Assembly (NCBI RefSeq): GCF_000211835.1
Contig: NZ_AEGR01000050.1
Span: forward strand, 18,264-82,263
DNA from: Hylemonella gracilis ATCC 19624
GTDB lineage: Bacteria; Pseudomonadota; Gammaproteobacteria; Burkholderiales; Burkholderiaceae_C
Reading direction: 5' to 3'
DNA length: 64,000 bases
In this document: positions 19,766 through 29,041 of the stretch, piece after piece
How the letters are laid out: every line of letters starts with the position of its first letter
Position numbering within the stretch: position 1 is the first letter of the stretch
Position numbers and translations under genes: made by a program
The notes under the pieces: generated by a model
The model's input: the letters and a program-made list of their open reading frames with translations, nothing else
Databases searched by the model: none
Told to the model about the DNA's origin: nothing

Positions 19766-20904
19766 TGCGCATTCTTCAATTTGGCCGTTTCTGGAATGAT
19801 CAGCACGGCGGGATAGAGCGGCATGTGGCCGAACTCAGCAAAGGGCTAGCTGCGCAGGGTGTGGAGATTGTCAACTTAGTGGCGGCTACGGGCTTGGGGG
19901 GTAGCGATACTACACACGATGGCTATCGCCTCGTGCAGGTACCATCGTTTGGCGTGGCATTTCGCACCGCCATGTCCCCTGCGCTGGTGTTCAAGGCCCG
20001 GCAATTGCACCGCGAAAAGCCGTTTGACGCTTTTCATCTGCATTTTCAGGATCCCCTGTCTCATCTGGCTTCTCTGCTGTTGCCGCGCAAGGTGCCGCGG
20101 GTCATCACCTGGCATCACGACATCGTGCGACAGAAAGCAATGCTGTCGGCATATAGGCCTTGGTTGCAGAACGAATTGCGCCGTGCCGATGCATTGGTGG
20201 CGGCCACCCAAGCGCACTTCGATACCTCGGCGCAAATTCCGGTGGATATCCCCGCCGAACGCAAGCATGTCATTCCCTACGGGCTGGATTTCGGAAATCT
20301 GGCGTTGAATCATTCCACTGTCTTGCTGGTTGATGCATTGCGTGTCCGTGCCGATGGACGCAAATTGATCTTTGCGCTGGGTCGCCACGTGTCCTACAAA
20401 GGCTTCGATGTACTGATCGCAGCCATGCGCCAAGTGGATGCCTTGTTGTTGCTGGGTGGTAGCGGACCGTTGAGCGATGCGCTCAAGGCGCAGGCCCATG
20501 CGCTGGATGTGGCTGACCGAGTGGCGTTCGTCGGACGCATCCCCGAGGCTGATCTGGCAGCCTATTTCCACGCCTGCGATGTGTTTTGCTTGCCTTCCGT
20601 CACGCAGGTGGAAGCCTTTGGCCTAGTGCAACTTGAAGCCATGGCCTGTGGCAAGCCTGTGATCTGTACGTTGCTGAACAACGGGGTCAATGTTGTCAAC
20701 GTAAATGGGGAAACAGGGATGGCCGTGCCACCGCAAGACGCGGGGGCTTTGGCCATCGCGCTGAATCTGCTATTGCAAAACGACGCCGTGCGGCAACAGA
20801 TGGGGCGGCAAGCTCAGGCGCGCGCGCTGGGGCTGTATTCTCTGTCCGCGATGACGCAGCGGCACTTGCAGTTGTATCAGGATTTGCCGCACGCCAGCCG
20901 GTAA
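19765..20904 (+). CDS. Glycosyltransferase family 4
   Basis: A retaining GT-B glycosyltransferase of 379 residues. The N-terminal half starts MRILQFGRFWNDQHGGIERHV, with the glycine-rich acceptor loop, and the C-terminal half carries LIFALGRHVSYKGFDVLI and the sugar-nucleotide site EAFGLVQLEAMACGKPV (about 281-297), including the E-x7-E pair. It is cytoplasmic and probably adds a hexose or rhamnose to the growing chain. It begins on the rfbC remnant stop and runs convergent into the next gene with a 28-base overlap. Donor and acceptor are not predictable. Confidence 0.92.
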   Translation: MRILQFGRFWNDQHGGIERHVAELSKGLAAQGVEIVNLVAATGLGGSDTTHDGYRLVQVPSFGVAFRTAMSPALVFKARQLHREKPFDAFHLHFQDPLSHLASLLLPRKVPRVITWHHDIVRQKAMLSAYRPWLQNELRRADALVAATQAHFDTSAQIPVDIPAERKHVIPYGLDFGNLALNHSTVLLVDALRVRADGRKLIFALGRHVSYKGFDVLIAAMRQVDALLLLGGSGPLSDALKAQAHALDVADRVAFVGRIPEADLAAYFHACDVFCLPSVTQVEAFGLVQLEAMACGKPVICTLLNNGVNVVNVNGETGMAVPPQDAGALAIALNLLLQNDAVRQQMGRQAQARALGLYSLSAMTQRHLQLYQDLPHASR

Positions 20905-22031
20905 GCGGCCATCGTCTCGGTAACGGTGCGTTCCCAACTGAACTGTTTGCTGTACGCCAGTGCATTGTTTGCTAAGTCGGCGCGCACATCGGAGGCCGTC
21001 AACATCATTGACATGGCTTGCTGGAACCCGTCCACATCCTGCGGGTCAATTAGGATGCCGCCACCGCTGCCGTTTCTTCCAACAACTTCGGGGATGGATG
21101 AAACATTGGATGCGATGACCGGCACGCCGCACCGCATGGCTTCCAGTGGCGGCAGGCCAAAGCCTTCGTAAATAGATGGATAAACCAGCGCAGCCGCTCC
21201 GGCAATGATGGCGGCCAGTTCTGCGCGTGGCACATAGCCAAGCAGCCGTATTTCGCCCGTTTGCAGCAATGGGGCCATTTGCTGTTCCAGCATGCCGGTG
21301 CTCCAGCCTTTCATGCCTGCCAGTACCAGCGGAAAGCGATGACGCAGCGCGGATGGCAGATTCATGTAGGCGCGTAGCGCCACGCCCAGGTTTTTGCGCG
21401 GTTCCAGCGTGCCCACGGCCAGCAGGTATTGGCCGTGTGTCAGTTGGCGCGGGGTTAGGGCGGCCCGTGTTTCGTCCACTGCCATCGGTCGAAACAGATC
21501 CTCGGCACCAAGTGGCACGGTCTGGATGCGCTCTGCGGGCATGCCAAATACATCCATCAACTCACGCTTCACGAAATCTGAATCCGTCAACACCCGTGTT
21601 GCGCGACGCAGGCTGGGCTCGAAATACTGGTTCATCGCGCGTACCCGTTTCGCGGGATGCGCTTCAGGGTGGCGTATCCAGGACAGGTCATGCACCGTCA
21701 GTACGGAGGGGCCATCGAAAGGCAGCAGCAACAGATTGGGTTCGTGATACAGATCAAAGCGCTCCGCTTTGGCGTGAGCGGCAAAGCGCCGATGTTGCAC
21801 TAATCGGCGCAATAGATAAGAGAAGGGCACTTGCTGGCGTACCCAAGGTAAGAGCTTTGTCGTCAGCGCAAGGGGCGCATCACGCACCTCTCTGCTCCAG
21901 AAAACGTCGTAGAAAAACTCCGATTCCCAATCCGACTGCTGCTGAAGTCCCAATGCAATGTGTCGCACATACTGACCAATGCCAGTCAGTGGGGAGAGCA
22001 GGGCGCTGGCGTTGAATGCGATCTTCCGCAT
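20877..22031 (-). CDS. Glycosyltransferase family 4
   Basis: A second GT-B enzyme, 384 residues, MRKIAFNASALLSPLTGIGQYVRH, with the donor-domain markers LLAVGTLEPRKNLGVAL and YEGFGLPPLEAMRCGVPVI. The LTGIGQY loop and LEPRKN are typical of the mannosyl/rhamnosyl-transferase type of GT4. It is transcribed away from the rfb genes, 15 bases after the large membrane protein upstream on the same strand, and its 3' end overlaps the opposite glycosyltransferase by 28 bases. Function in detail unknown. Confidence 0.92.
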   Translation of the reverse strand: MRKIAFNASALLSPLTGIGQYVRHIALGLQQQSDWESEFFYDVFWSREVRDAPLALTTKLLPWVRQQVPFSYLLRRLVQHRRFAAHAKAERFDLYHEPNLLLLPFDGPSVLTVHDLSWIRHPEAHPAKRVRAMNQYFEPSLRRATRVLTDSDFVKRELMDVFGMPAERIQTVPLGAEDLFRPMAVDETRAALTPRQLTHGQYLLAVGTLEPRKNLGVALRAYMNLPSALRHRFPLVLAGMKGWSTGMLEQQMAPLLQTGEIRLLGYVPRAELAAIIAGAAALVYPSIYEGFGLPPLEAMRCGVPVIASNVSSIPEVVGRNGSGGGILIDPQDVDGFQQAMSMMLTASDVRADLANNALAYSKQFSWERTVTETMAAYRLACGKS

Positions 22032-22046
22032 GACTGATCTCGCCGT

Positions 22047-24533
22047 TCAGTCCACATCTATCGACTTGACCATGACGCCGAGTTTTCTCGTGTCCTGGCT
22101 GGTGGAGATTTCTGCGGGAGAAATGGCCATGGGTGTTTCCAGACGAATATCAACCCTGCCTTTGGTGGTATCTGCGTCTTGAATATTCAACTCATAAACT
22201 TTATAGCCATCCGGGAGTTCAGAAACGCGCCATGTCGTTCGCAAAATGCCATTGACCGAAACGTTGACAGATTGCGTTTTTAGTCCGGCCAGTGAGAAGC
22301 GCAGTCGGTAGCGCCCAGGCGCCAATGGCAGATTAAGCGTGGCACCGTCACCCTCCGTCCAACGGGCATCAGGCTCCGCCCCGCTCCAACCCTCGCCGAC
22401 ATACCAATCGCTGTGGCCTTGCCCGCCGAAAAGAATCCGCCCATGCCGACTCAGTGTTGAGATCTCGCTGAAGTTGAGTTTGAACAGGTGGAGCGACAAG
22501 TCTTGCCCGACATTTCCCATGGGAAGAACGTCGTATTCCCCTCTGTAATGGGAAGAAAGCTTGAGCGTGAAAATTCCTTCATTTTCCGCAGCCAGTTGAG
22601 TAGGCTTGGAGATATTTGTAGAGAGGATATAAATGTTGCCGGCCAGAAAACGTTTCGGAATCGATTGAATGAAATTTCGAATTTCACCGTCTGAACCGTG
22701 AATGAAGACAGCCCGCTTCCCGTAATAGTACCGAAGCGCCGTTCTTAACGGCATGTATTGTTTGTGAGGCATGTCCAGCAGAACAAGGTCTTCATCGCCG
22801 AAGTGACGCATCAGTGGCTTGAAGCTTGCATCCAGATGAGCCATTTCGCGTTGCCCGCCCTGTATTGCCAGCAAGTTCAGATTCCAAGCCAAACAAAACA
22901 GAAGAGAGATCCATGTCCCGATCTTGATCCAGCGCTTCGGATGGTCCAGGCCCGTCGCCATTGCAAGGGCAGCGGCAATGATGGCGATGGGCACCGCATC
23001 AGTGGACAAATAGCGACCAAAGTAATAGTAAGGAATGATTGGATCGTCGGCCACTGTTCGTAGCACAGTTATCCAGGCCAAGGTCAGCAGGAATACTGCG
23101 CCACTCCATGCGGCGATGCGAGAGCCGCGTACGACATAGAGCGCGGCGAGCACCAAAACCATCGGTGATATGTACAGCATCAGCGCGAACAGCGAGACAT
23201 GCGAGAGCGAGTTCAGTCCCTGATGAGGTAATTGATATTCCTGCAAGTACTCATTGGCAGCGTAGACATCCGTGAAAGCAAGCCGGTAGCCGATGACGCA
23301 GCAATACACGGTGACCAGCAAAAGCAATCCAGACGTGATGTATCTGACAGTGACAATGCCGTGCTTTTCGGCCCACTCCCGCAGTGAGGTGCGATATTTC
23401 CAGGCTGCCCGGAAGATCGGCGCACAAGTCAACGTTGCGATAGCAAAAATGAGCGGGGAGTGATCGAGATATATCGATCCCAAATGCGGTCCCAATATGG
23501 CTCTAAAAGTATCGTAGGTGTAGGGGAAGGAATACGTCAAGCCATAGAGTAGCGACAGGCAATACGTGACCAAGACGAGCATGAAGTACAGCGCCGGCGT
23601 ACGAGCTTCAGTCGCATCCCGTGCCGCGACGACGAGTGACAAGGCGATTAGGCCCAAGATGGGTAAGAACAGAAACGCCGAGATGTGTGTGAACGTCAGG
23701 CACAACCAGCAGCCCAATGAAAATAGCAAGTAATGGTTGCTGCGTTGGCCATCGTTCCGCTGCTTCCAGTAGCACAGCAGGAAGTAAAGTGTGCTCGCTA
23801 GAAGGAAGGTGACCAGACTTTCCGACAAGGGGAAGCCTGCCAGAAAAACGTGCATGGTGTTGGTGGCCAGAAGCGCGGCAGTAATGCCGCCGGCCCAAAG
23901 CCGCCTACCTGACAATTCGAAGGCAATCAGGCCAAGAACAAGAATGTTCAGCAGGGAAAAGACCACGGCCGCATATGCCCGGTTATCCGGGCCCGCGATG
24001 GTGGAGGCTGCAGCGAGCCACAGCGAGTGAAGGGGATAAAACTGGAATACATACTGTGATGTGTTCAGGTCCTTGATGTACACACCGGGGTCGGCGGTTC
24101 CTTCGTGTTGGTCAGGAACTGCATTCTTAAATTTCCAGAAGTTGTACTTGTCGTAGTAGGCTCGTGCTTCCACTGGCAACGCTTCACGAAGTTCGTCCTT
24201 GATTGCCAATGAGCCAGTGCGCTCAACATAAGAGGAGATGTTGACATATAGACCTTCGTCTTGGCCGCCCCAGACATACAAGCCAGGATGAAGACGCAGG
24301 CTTAAGGCCGCCAAGCCGAGCGCGAGAACGACGCCCCAACTGGTACGGCTGGGCCAGCGTATCGATTTCACGCATGAGAAATAAAACGTGCTGGTCAGCA
24401 ATGTGCCCAGCACGATCGCGGCAGCCGCATCAAAGGCACGGAATGCCAATAGGAGCAGCATGACGATGCTGGTGCTGATGATGGCTGCGCTGACGAGGTC
24501 GAATGGAGCTATGGTGAATTTCTGGAGCTTCAT
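22047..24533 (-). CDS. Large membrane protein, GT-C type glycosyltransferase-like
   Basis: The 828-residue protein has about 13 hydrophobic segments in residues 10-560, with acidic residues in the first periplasmic loop (GGQDEGLYVN), the layout of GT-C enzymes that use polyprenyl-phosphate sugars on the outer face of the inner membrane. The last 130 residues are soluble and beta-rich (GHSDWYVGEGWSGAEPDARW), probably a carbohydrate-binding domain found on similar proteins. It shares the strand with the GT4 below it. A decorator of the polysaccharide or of lipid A is plausible. Not a Wzy in my view because of the soluble C-terminal domain. Confidence 0.7.
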   Translation of the reverse strand: MKLQKFTIAPFDLVSAAIISTSIVMLLLLAFRAFDAAAAIVLGTLLTSTFYFSCVKSIRWPSRTSWGVVLALGLAALSLRLHPGLYVWGGQDEGLYVNISSYVERTGSLAIKDELREALPVEARAYYDKYNFWKFKNAVPDQHEGTADPGVYIKDLNTSQYVFQFYPLHSLWLAAASTIAGPDNRAYAAVVFSLLNILVLGLIAFELSGRRLWAGGITAALLATNTMHVFLAGFPLSESLVTFLLASTLYFLLCYWKQRNDGQRSNHYLLFSLGCWLCLTFTHISAFLFLPILGLIALSLVVAARDATEARTPALYFMLVLVTYCLSLLYGLTYSFPYTYDTFRAILGPHLGSIYLDHSPLIFAIATLTCAPIFRAAWKYRTSLREWAEKHGIVTVRYITSGLLLLVTVYCCVIGYRLAFTDVYAANEYLQEYQLPHQGLNSLSHVSLFALMLYISPMVLVLAALYVVRGSRIAAWSGAVFLLTLAWITVLRTVADDPIIPYYYFGRYLSTDAVPIAIIAAALAMATGLDHPKRWIKIGTWISLLFCLAWNLNLLAIQGGQREMAHLDASFKPLMRHFGDEDLVLLDMPHKQYMPLRTALRYYYGKRAVFIHGSDGEIRNFIQSIPKRFLAGNIYILSTNISKPTQLAAENEGIFTLKLSSHYRGEYDVLPMGNVGQDLSLHLFKLNFSEISTLSRHGRILFGGQGHSDWYVGEGWSGAEPDARWTEGDGATLNLPLAPGRYRLRFSLAGLKTQSVNVSVNGILRTTWRVSELPDGYKVYELNIQDADTTKGRVDIRLETPMAISPAEISTSQDTRKLGVMVKSIDVD

Positions 24534-24703
24534 GGAGCTTGTTTCTGGCTTGAATGTTTATGCAAACACCTACTTCAACTATGATAATCTCGCTAAGTCG
24601 GTCCGGCCTCGCTTGATGAGTCATGGTCTTGGCATTATCGGTAGATCGACACTCCATATTCGCGCGGCTTTCAACTCAAGTACCAGGTTTCATTCATCGC
24701 ATC
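24534..24703. promoter_or_regulatory. Divergent promoter region inside the polysaccharide cluster
   Basis: This 170-base AT-rich gap separates the divergent GT-C gene and the plus-strand methyltransferase operon. ACTATGATAATCTCG at about 24577-24591 contains a plausible -10 hexamer (TATGAT) for the plus-strand operon. An open frame crosses it but has no family match. No terminator is seen. Confidence 0.4.
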
Positions 24704-25933
24704 ATGTCGAAATCCTATGCGTGCCACGTGTGTGGCAGTTCGGTCACCCCCTTCATTTCCTTTGGCAAGCAGCCCATTGCCAACGGTTTCTTGAAGAAAG
24801 AGGATTTTGGCAAGGAGTATTTCTTTGAGATGCAGGTTTGCCATTGCCAAAAATGCAATATGGTGCAACTTGCGGAGCAGCCAGATAGAGAGCAGATGTT
24901 CAATGAGAACTATGCGTTCTTTTCAGGTACATCCACGCACATGGCGCGTCATTTTGAGCAGTTTGCGCAAACGGTTCGGACTCGTTTTTTGAGCGAGGCC
25001 AAAGATCCCTTGATCATTGAAATGGGCAGCAACGATGGCATCATGCTGCGCAATTTCAAGGGTTGGGGCTATCGCCATGTAGGTATCGAGCCCTCGGCCA
25101 ACGTCGCAAAAGTTGCGCAAGATCAGGGTGTTAATACGCTCGTGCGCTTTTTCGATGAAGACACCACCGAACTGCTTCTCAAGCAATATGGCCAGGCAGA
25201 CGTTTTCTATAGTGCCAATGTGATGTGCCACATCCCTTATATCGGGCAGATTTTCAAGGGTATCAGTCGCATTCTCAAGCCGAGTGGCGTATTGGCGTTT
25301 GAAGATCCGTACCTGGGCGACGTGATCGAGAAGACTTCCTACGATCAGGTTTACGACGAACACACCTTTCTGTTTTCTGTGCTGTCAGTGCAGTATCTGG
25401 CGGGGCTTCACGGGCTTGAGATTTTTGACGTCGAGGCGCAGGAAACACATGGTGGCTCGATGCGGTATTACATCGGGCACAAAGGGCAGCACGGAATCAC
25501 GGCAGCGGTCGAGAATCAAGTGCTCAAGGAAAAGGCGTTGGGGCTTGCCTCGTTGGCGACTTTCGAACAGTTTCGCAAAAATTGCGAGCAGTCCCGTGCC
25601 GATCTTGTCAAATTGCTGACTGACCTCAAGCGCCAGAACAAGCGCGTCGTGGGCTATGCGGCCACGTCCAAGAGCACAACGGTGCTCAACTACTGCGGCA
25701 TCTCTTCCGATCTGATTGAATTCATCAGCGACACGACGCCAAACAAGCAGGGGAAATTCAGTCCAGGCCAGCACATTCCGGTGTTAGCTTACGAGAACTT
25801 CAAGAAGAATTATCCCGACTATGCGCTCCTGTTTGGCTGGAATCACAAGAAAGAGATTCTGGAAAAAGAAGGTGACTTTATGGCCAGGGGCGGCAAGTGG
25901 ATTGTTTTTGTCCCGCAGGTCGGGATTGAATAA
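24704..25933 (+). CDS. NDP-sugar C-methyltransferase family protein
   Basis: The 409-residue protein starts MSKSYACHVCGSS and has three parts: an N-terminal zinc-binding motif (CHVC at 7-10 and CHCQKC near 47-52), a SAM-binding fold with IIEMGSNDGIML and VGIEPSANVAKVA, and a C-terminal domain with GYAATSKSTTVLNYCG. This is the architecture of NDP-4-keto-sugar C-methyltransferases such as NovU and TylC3. It heads an operon with two SDR enzymes, so it likely helps make a branched-chain or modified sugar. Methyl acceptor and position are unknown. Confidence 0.85.
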   Translation: MSKSYACHVCGSSVTPFISFGKQPIANGFLKKEDFGKEYFFEMQVCHCQKCNMVQLAEQPDREQMFNENYAFFSGTSTHMARHFEQFAQTVRTRFLSEAKDPLIIEMGSNDGIMLRNFKGWGYRHVGIEPSANVAKVAQDQGVNTLVRFFDEDTTELLLKQYGQADVFYSANVMCHIPYIGQIFKGISRILKPSGVLAFEDPYLGDVIEKTSYDQVYDEHTFLFSVLSVQYLAGLHGLEIFDVEAQETHGGSMRYYIGHKGQHGITAAVENQVLKEKALGLASLATFEQFRKNCEQSRADLVKLLTDLKRQNKRVVGYAATSKSTTVLNYCGISSDLIEFISDTTPNKQGKFSPGQHIPVLAYENFKKNYPDYALLFGWNHKKEILEKEGDFMARGGKWIVFVPQVGIE

Positions 25934-25957
25934 GCAGGCGAATGCAGGGTTGAACTC

Positions 25958-26902
25958 ATGAAAATTGCGGTGACTGGCGCTCTAGGGCATATCGGCTCGA
26001 GCTTGATTCGGAAATTGCCGGAGATTGTTCATTGCGAGGAAATCCTGCTGCTGGACGATTTTTCGTGCCAGCGCTATTCGTCCGTATTCAATTTACCCAA
26101 GGGCTTGACGAAGTATCGCTTTGTCGAGGCGGATGTGACGAAGTCTGATCTTGCGAAGTTGTTTGACGGCTATGACGCTGTCGTTCATTTGGCAGCCATC
26201 ACCAATGCGGCGGGCAGCTTCGAGATGCGGCAGCAGGTCGAGAAGGTCAATTTCGGGGCGACCCACAACGTGGCCAAGGCGTGCAATGCTGTCGGTGCCA
26301 AGTTGATCGCTCTTTCATCCACCAGTGTTTATGGGACTCAGAACGACTGGGTGGACGAGAACTGCACCGAAGAGGAACTGAAGCCGCAAAGCCCGTATGC
26401 TGAAACCAAGCTGCGGGAAGAAAAGCTCTTGCAGGACATGCGCCGGGAGAACCCGGGCTTCGGCTTTGTCACTTTCCGATTTGGAACTATTTTCGGCACA
26501 TCTCCCGGGATGCGTTTTCATACCGCCGTCAACAAGTTTTGCTGGCAAGCCGTCGTGGGCGAACCGCTGACCGTCTGGACGACCGCGTATGACCAAGAGC
26601 GCCCCTACCTTGACTTGCAAGACGGCGTGCGAGCAATCGCCCATATTCTTCGCAACGACATGTTTGACGGTGAAATCTACAACGTCCTGACTTTGAACGC
26701 GACGGTGCGGCAGATCGTCTCGGAAATCAAAAAATTTGTCCCTGCCGTGCAAGTCAAGTTTGTTGACACCCAGATCATGAATCAACTCTCCTATCGCGTT
26801 TTGAATGACAAGTTCAAGCGCCAGGGGTTCATGCCGTCCGGCGACATCACCAAGTGCGTAGGTGATACAGTGAATTTGCTGGCCGGGCTGCTGCCCGGTT
26901 GA
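25958..26902 (+). CDS. NAD-dependent epimerase/dehydratase (extended SDR)
   Basis: A 314-residue sugar-nucleotide SDR. The NAD-binding loop is TGALGHIGSSL at the N-terminus, VVHLAAITN follows, and the catalytic pair is in SPYAETK after LIALSSTSVYGT. The family includes 4-epimerases, 4-reductases and dehydratases; nothing here decides between them. Being next to a C-methyltransferase and a second SDR suggests these three act in series on a dTDP- or GDP-keto-sugar. It is 24 bases after the methyltransferase and 16 before the next gene. Confidence 0.88.
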   Translation: MKIAVTGALGHIGSSLIRKLPEIVHCEEILLLDDFSCQRYSSVFNLPKGLTKYRFVEADVTKSDLAKLFDGYDAVVHLAAITNAAGSFEMRQQVEKVNFGATHNVAKACNAVGAKLIALSSTSVYGTQNDWVDENCTEEELKPQSPYAETKLREEKLLQDMRRENPGFGFVTFRFGTIFGTSPGMRFHTAVNKFCWQAVVGEPLTVWTTAYDQERPYLDLQDGVRAIAHILRNDMFDGEIYNVLTLNATVRQIVSEIKKFVPAVQVKFVDTQIMNQLSYRVLNDKFKRQGFMPSGDITKCVGDTVNLLAGLLPG

Positions 26903-26918
26903 TGGTTGGGGTGCTTTC

Positions 26919-27905
26919 GTGGGCATCTATGCTGGACGAACCATCCTGGTGACCGGCGGGGCCGGGTATATCGGGTCCTTGTTGGTTGAGCGCCTGCTGG
27001 CCTTGGGTGCTCGTCCTCGCGTGATCATCCAGGACAAAGGCCTGGATCGGGTGGTGCTGGAACGCTTTGGCGCCGACCTCGAAATCATTGCAGGAGACAT
27101 CCGCGATCCTTCCGCCTGGGGCGATTGGGTGCGCGACTGCGATCTCGTGTTTCACATGGCTGCGCAGACCAGCCACTATGAGGCGAATCGAGATCCCGCA
27201 GGCGATTGGGCGCTCAACGTCGCGCCTGTTCTGCATTTGGCCGCAGCGTTGAAAAATGGCAAGGAGCCTCGCAAGACGCCTTGCCATGTCGTGCTTGCTT
27301 CCACCGTGACGGTCTATGGGCTGACGGATTACGCTGACTTTCCGGTCAAGGAGACGCAGCGTGTGTCGCCATTGACCGTTTATGACATTCATAAATTCTC
27401 TGCCGAGAGCTTTCTTGGTTTTTTTGCGCAGATGGGCGAATTGAGTGCCGTCAGCCTGCGTCTCGCCAATGTGTATGGGCCGTCCAACGGCGTTTCGGGT
27501 CAGGACAGGGGCGTGGTGACGATGCTGGGCCGCAAGGCATTGGCGGCGGAGCCGATCACGGTCTTTGGCTCTGGCGCGTGGCTGCGTGACTATGTGCATG
27601 TCAACGACGTCGTGGACGCGTTCGTGCGCGCGGGAGAATTGAAAATTTCCGGCGCGCGCGTATTCAACGTCTGTACTGGCATTGGCACGCCATTCATCGA
27701 AATGGTTCGCTTCCTGGTACAAGAAGCGGGGCGGATGACGGGGCGAATGTCCGCGATAGAGCACAAGCAGATTCTGCTTTCGCCTATTGACGAGCGCACG
27801 TTCGTCGGTAGCCATGCCGAATTGAGCAAGGCCACGGACTGGCAGCCCGAGATCGCACTGCAAGCCGGTTTGACGAACTGTCTGGAGAGGCTGAACCGTC
27901 CGTGA
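26919..27905 (+). CDS. NAD-dependent epimerase/dehydratase (extended SDR)
   Basis: A second 328-residue SDR, quite different from the first. It has TGGAGYIGSLLVERL, a DIRDP motif, VFHMAAQTS, and the catalytic Tyr-Lys as YDIHK. The conserved VTVYG and NVYGP motifs place it with UDP/dTDP-sugar epimerases and reductases. The GTG or ATG start at 26919 follows the preceding gene by 16 bases. Its stop overlaps the GTG start of the next glycosyltransferase (GTGA). Exact reaction unknown. Confidence 0.88.
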   Translation: MGIYAGRTILVTGGAGYIGSLLVERLLALGARPRVIIQDKGLDRVVLERFGADLEIIAGDIRDPSAWGDWVRDCDLVFHMAAQTSHYEANRDPAGDWALNVAPVLHLAAALKNGKEPRKTPCHVVLASTVTVYGLTDYADFPVKETQRVSPLTVYDIHKFSAESFLGFFAQMGELSAVSLRLANVYGPSNGVSGQDRGVVTMLGRKALAAEPITVFGSGAWLRDYVHVNDVVDAFVRAGELKISGARVFNVCTGIGTPFIEMVRFLVQEAGRMTGRMSAIEHKQILLSPIDERTFVGSHAELSKATDWQPEIALQAGLTNCLERLNRP

Positions 27906-29041
27906 AAAAGAAGCGCATTGTCATTCTGACCCACGAGTATTACCCCGTGCTATGTGGTGGAACCGTGTTCACCCACAAGATAGCCGCCGAGTTCGTTGCA
28001 CTCGGGTATGAAGTGAGTGTCTTGACCAGCGGGATCGGCTTGAGATTTCCCCGGTCGGAAATGACCGAAGGCTTCACAGTGCGCCGCTTTTTCACGGGGC
28101 GCCGCTCGGCGATGGACGCTCGCCTGCATGAGCATCTGTTTTTCTTCTTGTTGGGGCTACCGCAGATGTTCTTCCATCTGCTGTGGCGCCGACCCTGCGT
28201 CTTGTTTCCCGTTTTTGCCTTTCCGTCGGGCTTGATGGCCGTGGTGCTGAGCAAGGTCTTGAGGGTGCCGAGCTTTGTTTTTGTCGATGCCGCAGATACG
28301 CCAGGTGTTGATTCCGAAATGAAGGGCTTGGTGAAGTACCTGGGCTTTTTGCTGCGTTTCGTCTCCCGGTATTCCATGGGGGTTGTGATCCTCGATGGCC
28401 TGCAGGATCTGGCCACGCCGTACATGCGAAACCAGAACGTCACGGTCATTCCTAACGGCACGCCGCTCAAGCTTAGGCACGCGCCTTTGCAAGCCGGCGA
28501 GGTCGTGCAGTTTCTGTCCATAGGCCGGCTGGTGCTGCGCAAAGGGTTCAGCGACATCATTGAAGCACTGGCGATCCTCAAGGCCGAGCGATCGGATTTC
28601 CATCTGACCATCGTCGGGTACGGCAAGAAGAAGGATGAGATCGAAACCCTGTTGGATGCGCGCGGCCTGAACGGAATGGTCACGATGGTAGGACGTGTGG
28701 AATATGCGGAGCTTGAGCGCTATTACCTGGCAAGCCACGCCTATTTGTTCTATGGCAACCGCGAGGGGTCATCGTTGGCGATGATCGAAGCGGTGTCTTA
28801 CGGTCTGCCCGTGCTGGCCAGTGATCATCCTGGCAACAGAGCCTATGTCAAAGACGGTTACAACGGCTTTCTGGTGAGTTATGGTGACCCCCTGGCGCTT
28901 GCCGCCAGGATGCGGCATCTGCTTGAAAAGCGCGAAGCCATCAGGGAGCTCGGTGCTCACAGCGTGGCGATGGCGGAAACCTTTTCCTGGAAAAGCATCG
29001 CGGCCCGATACCTTGAATTTTTCGGCTTGGGTAAACCATGA
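27902..29041 (+). CDS. Glycosyltransferase family 4
   Basis: A 379-residue GT-B enzyme with GTG start overlapping the previous stop. N-terminal acceptor domain: ILTHEYYPVLCGGTVFTHKI; C-terminal donor domain: FLSIGRLVLRKGFSDII and NREGSSLAMIEAVSYGLPVLAS. The usual EGFG segment is replaced by NREGSSLAM, keeping the E-x7-E spacing. Two or three hydrophobic stretches (for example VLFPVFAFPSGLMAVVL) may attach it to the membrane. The stop overlaps the ATG of the flippase-like gene by four bases. Confidence 0.9.
   Translation: MKKKRIVILTHEYYPVLCGGTVFTHKIAAEFVALGYEVSVLTSGIGLRFPRSEMTEGFTVRRFFTGRRSAMDARLHEHLFFFLLGLPQMFFHLLWRRPCVLFPVFAFPSGLMAVVLSKVLRVPSFVFVDAADTPGVDSEMKGLVKYLGFLLRFVSRYSMGVVILDGLQDLATPYMRNQNVTVIPNGTPLKLRHAPLQAGEVVQFLSIGRLVLRKGFSDIIEALAILKAERSDFHLTIVGYGKKKDEIETLLDARGLNGMVTMVGRVEYAELERYYLASHAYLFYGNREGSSLAMIEAVSYGLPVLASDHPGNRAYVKDGYNGFLVSYGDPLALAARMRHLLEKREAIRELGAHSVAMAETFSWKSIAARYLEFFGLGKP

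Noticed and set aside
22047..24533. Wzy polymerase or Wzx flippase in the GT-C gene.
   Set aside because: The large soluble C-terminal domain and the acidic first loop fit GT-C enzymes; no Wzy-like large periplasmic loop was recognised.
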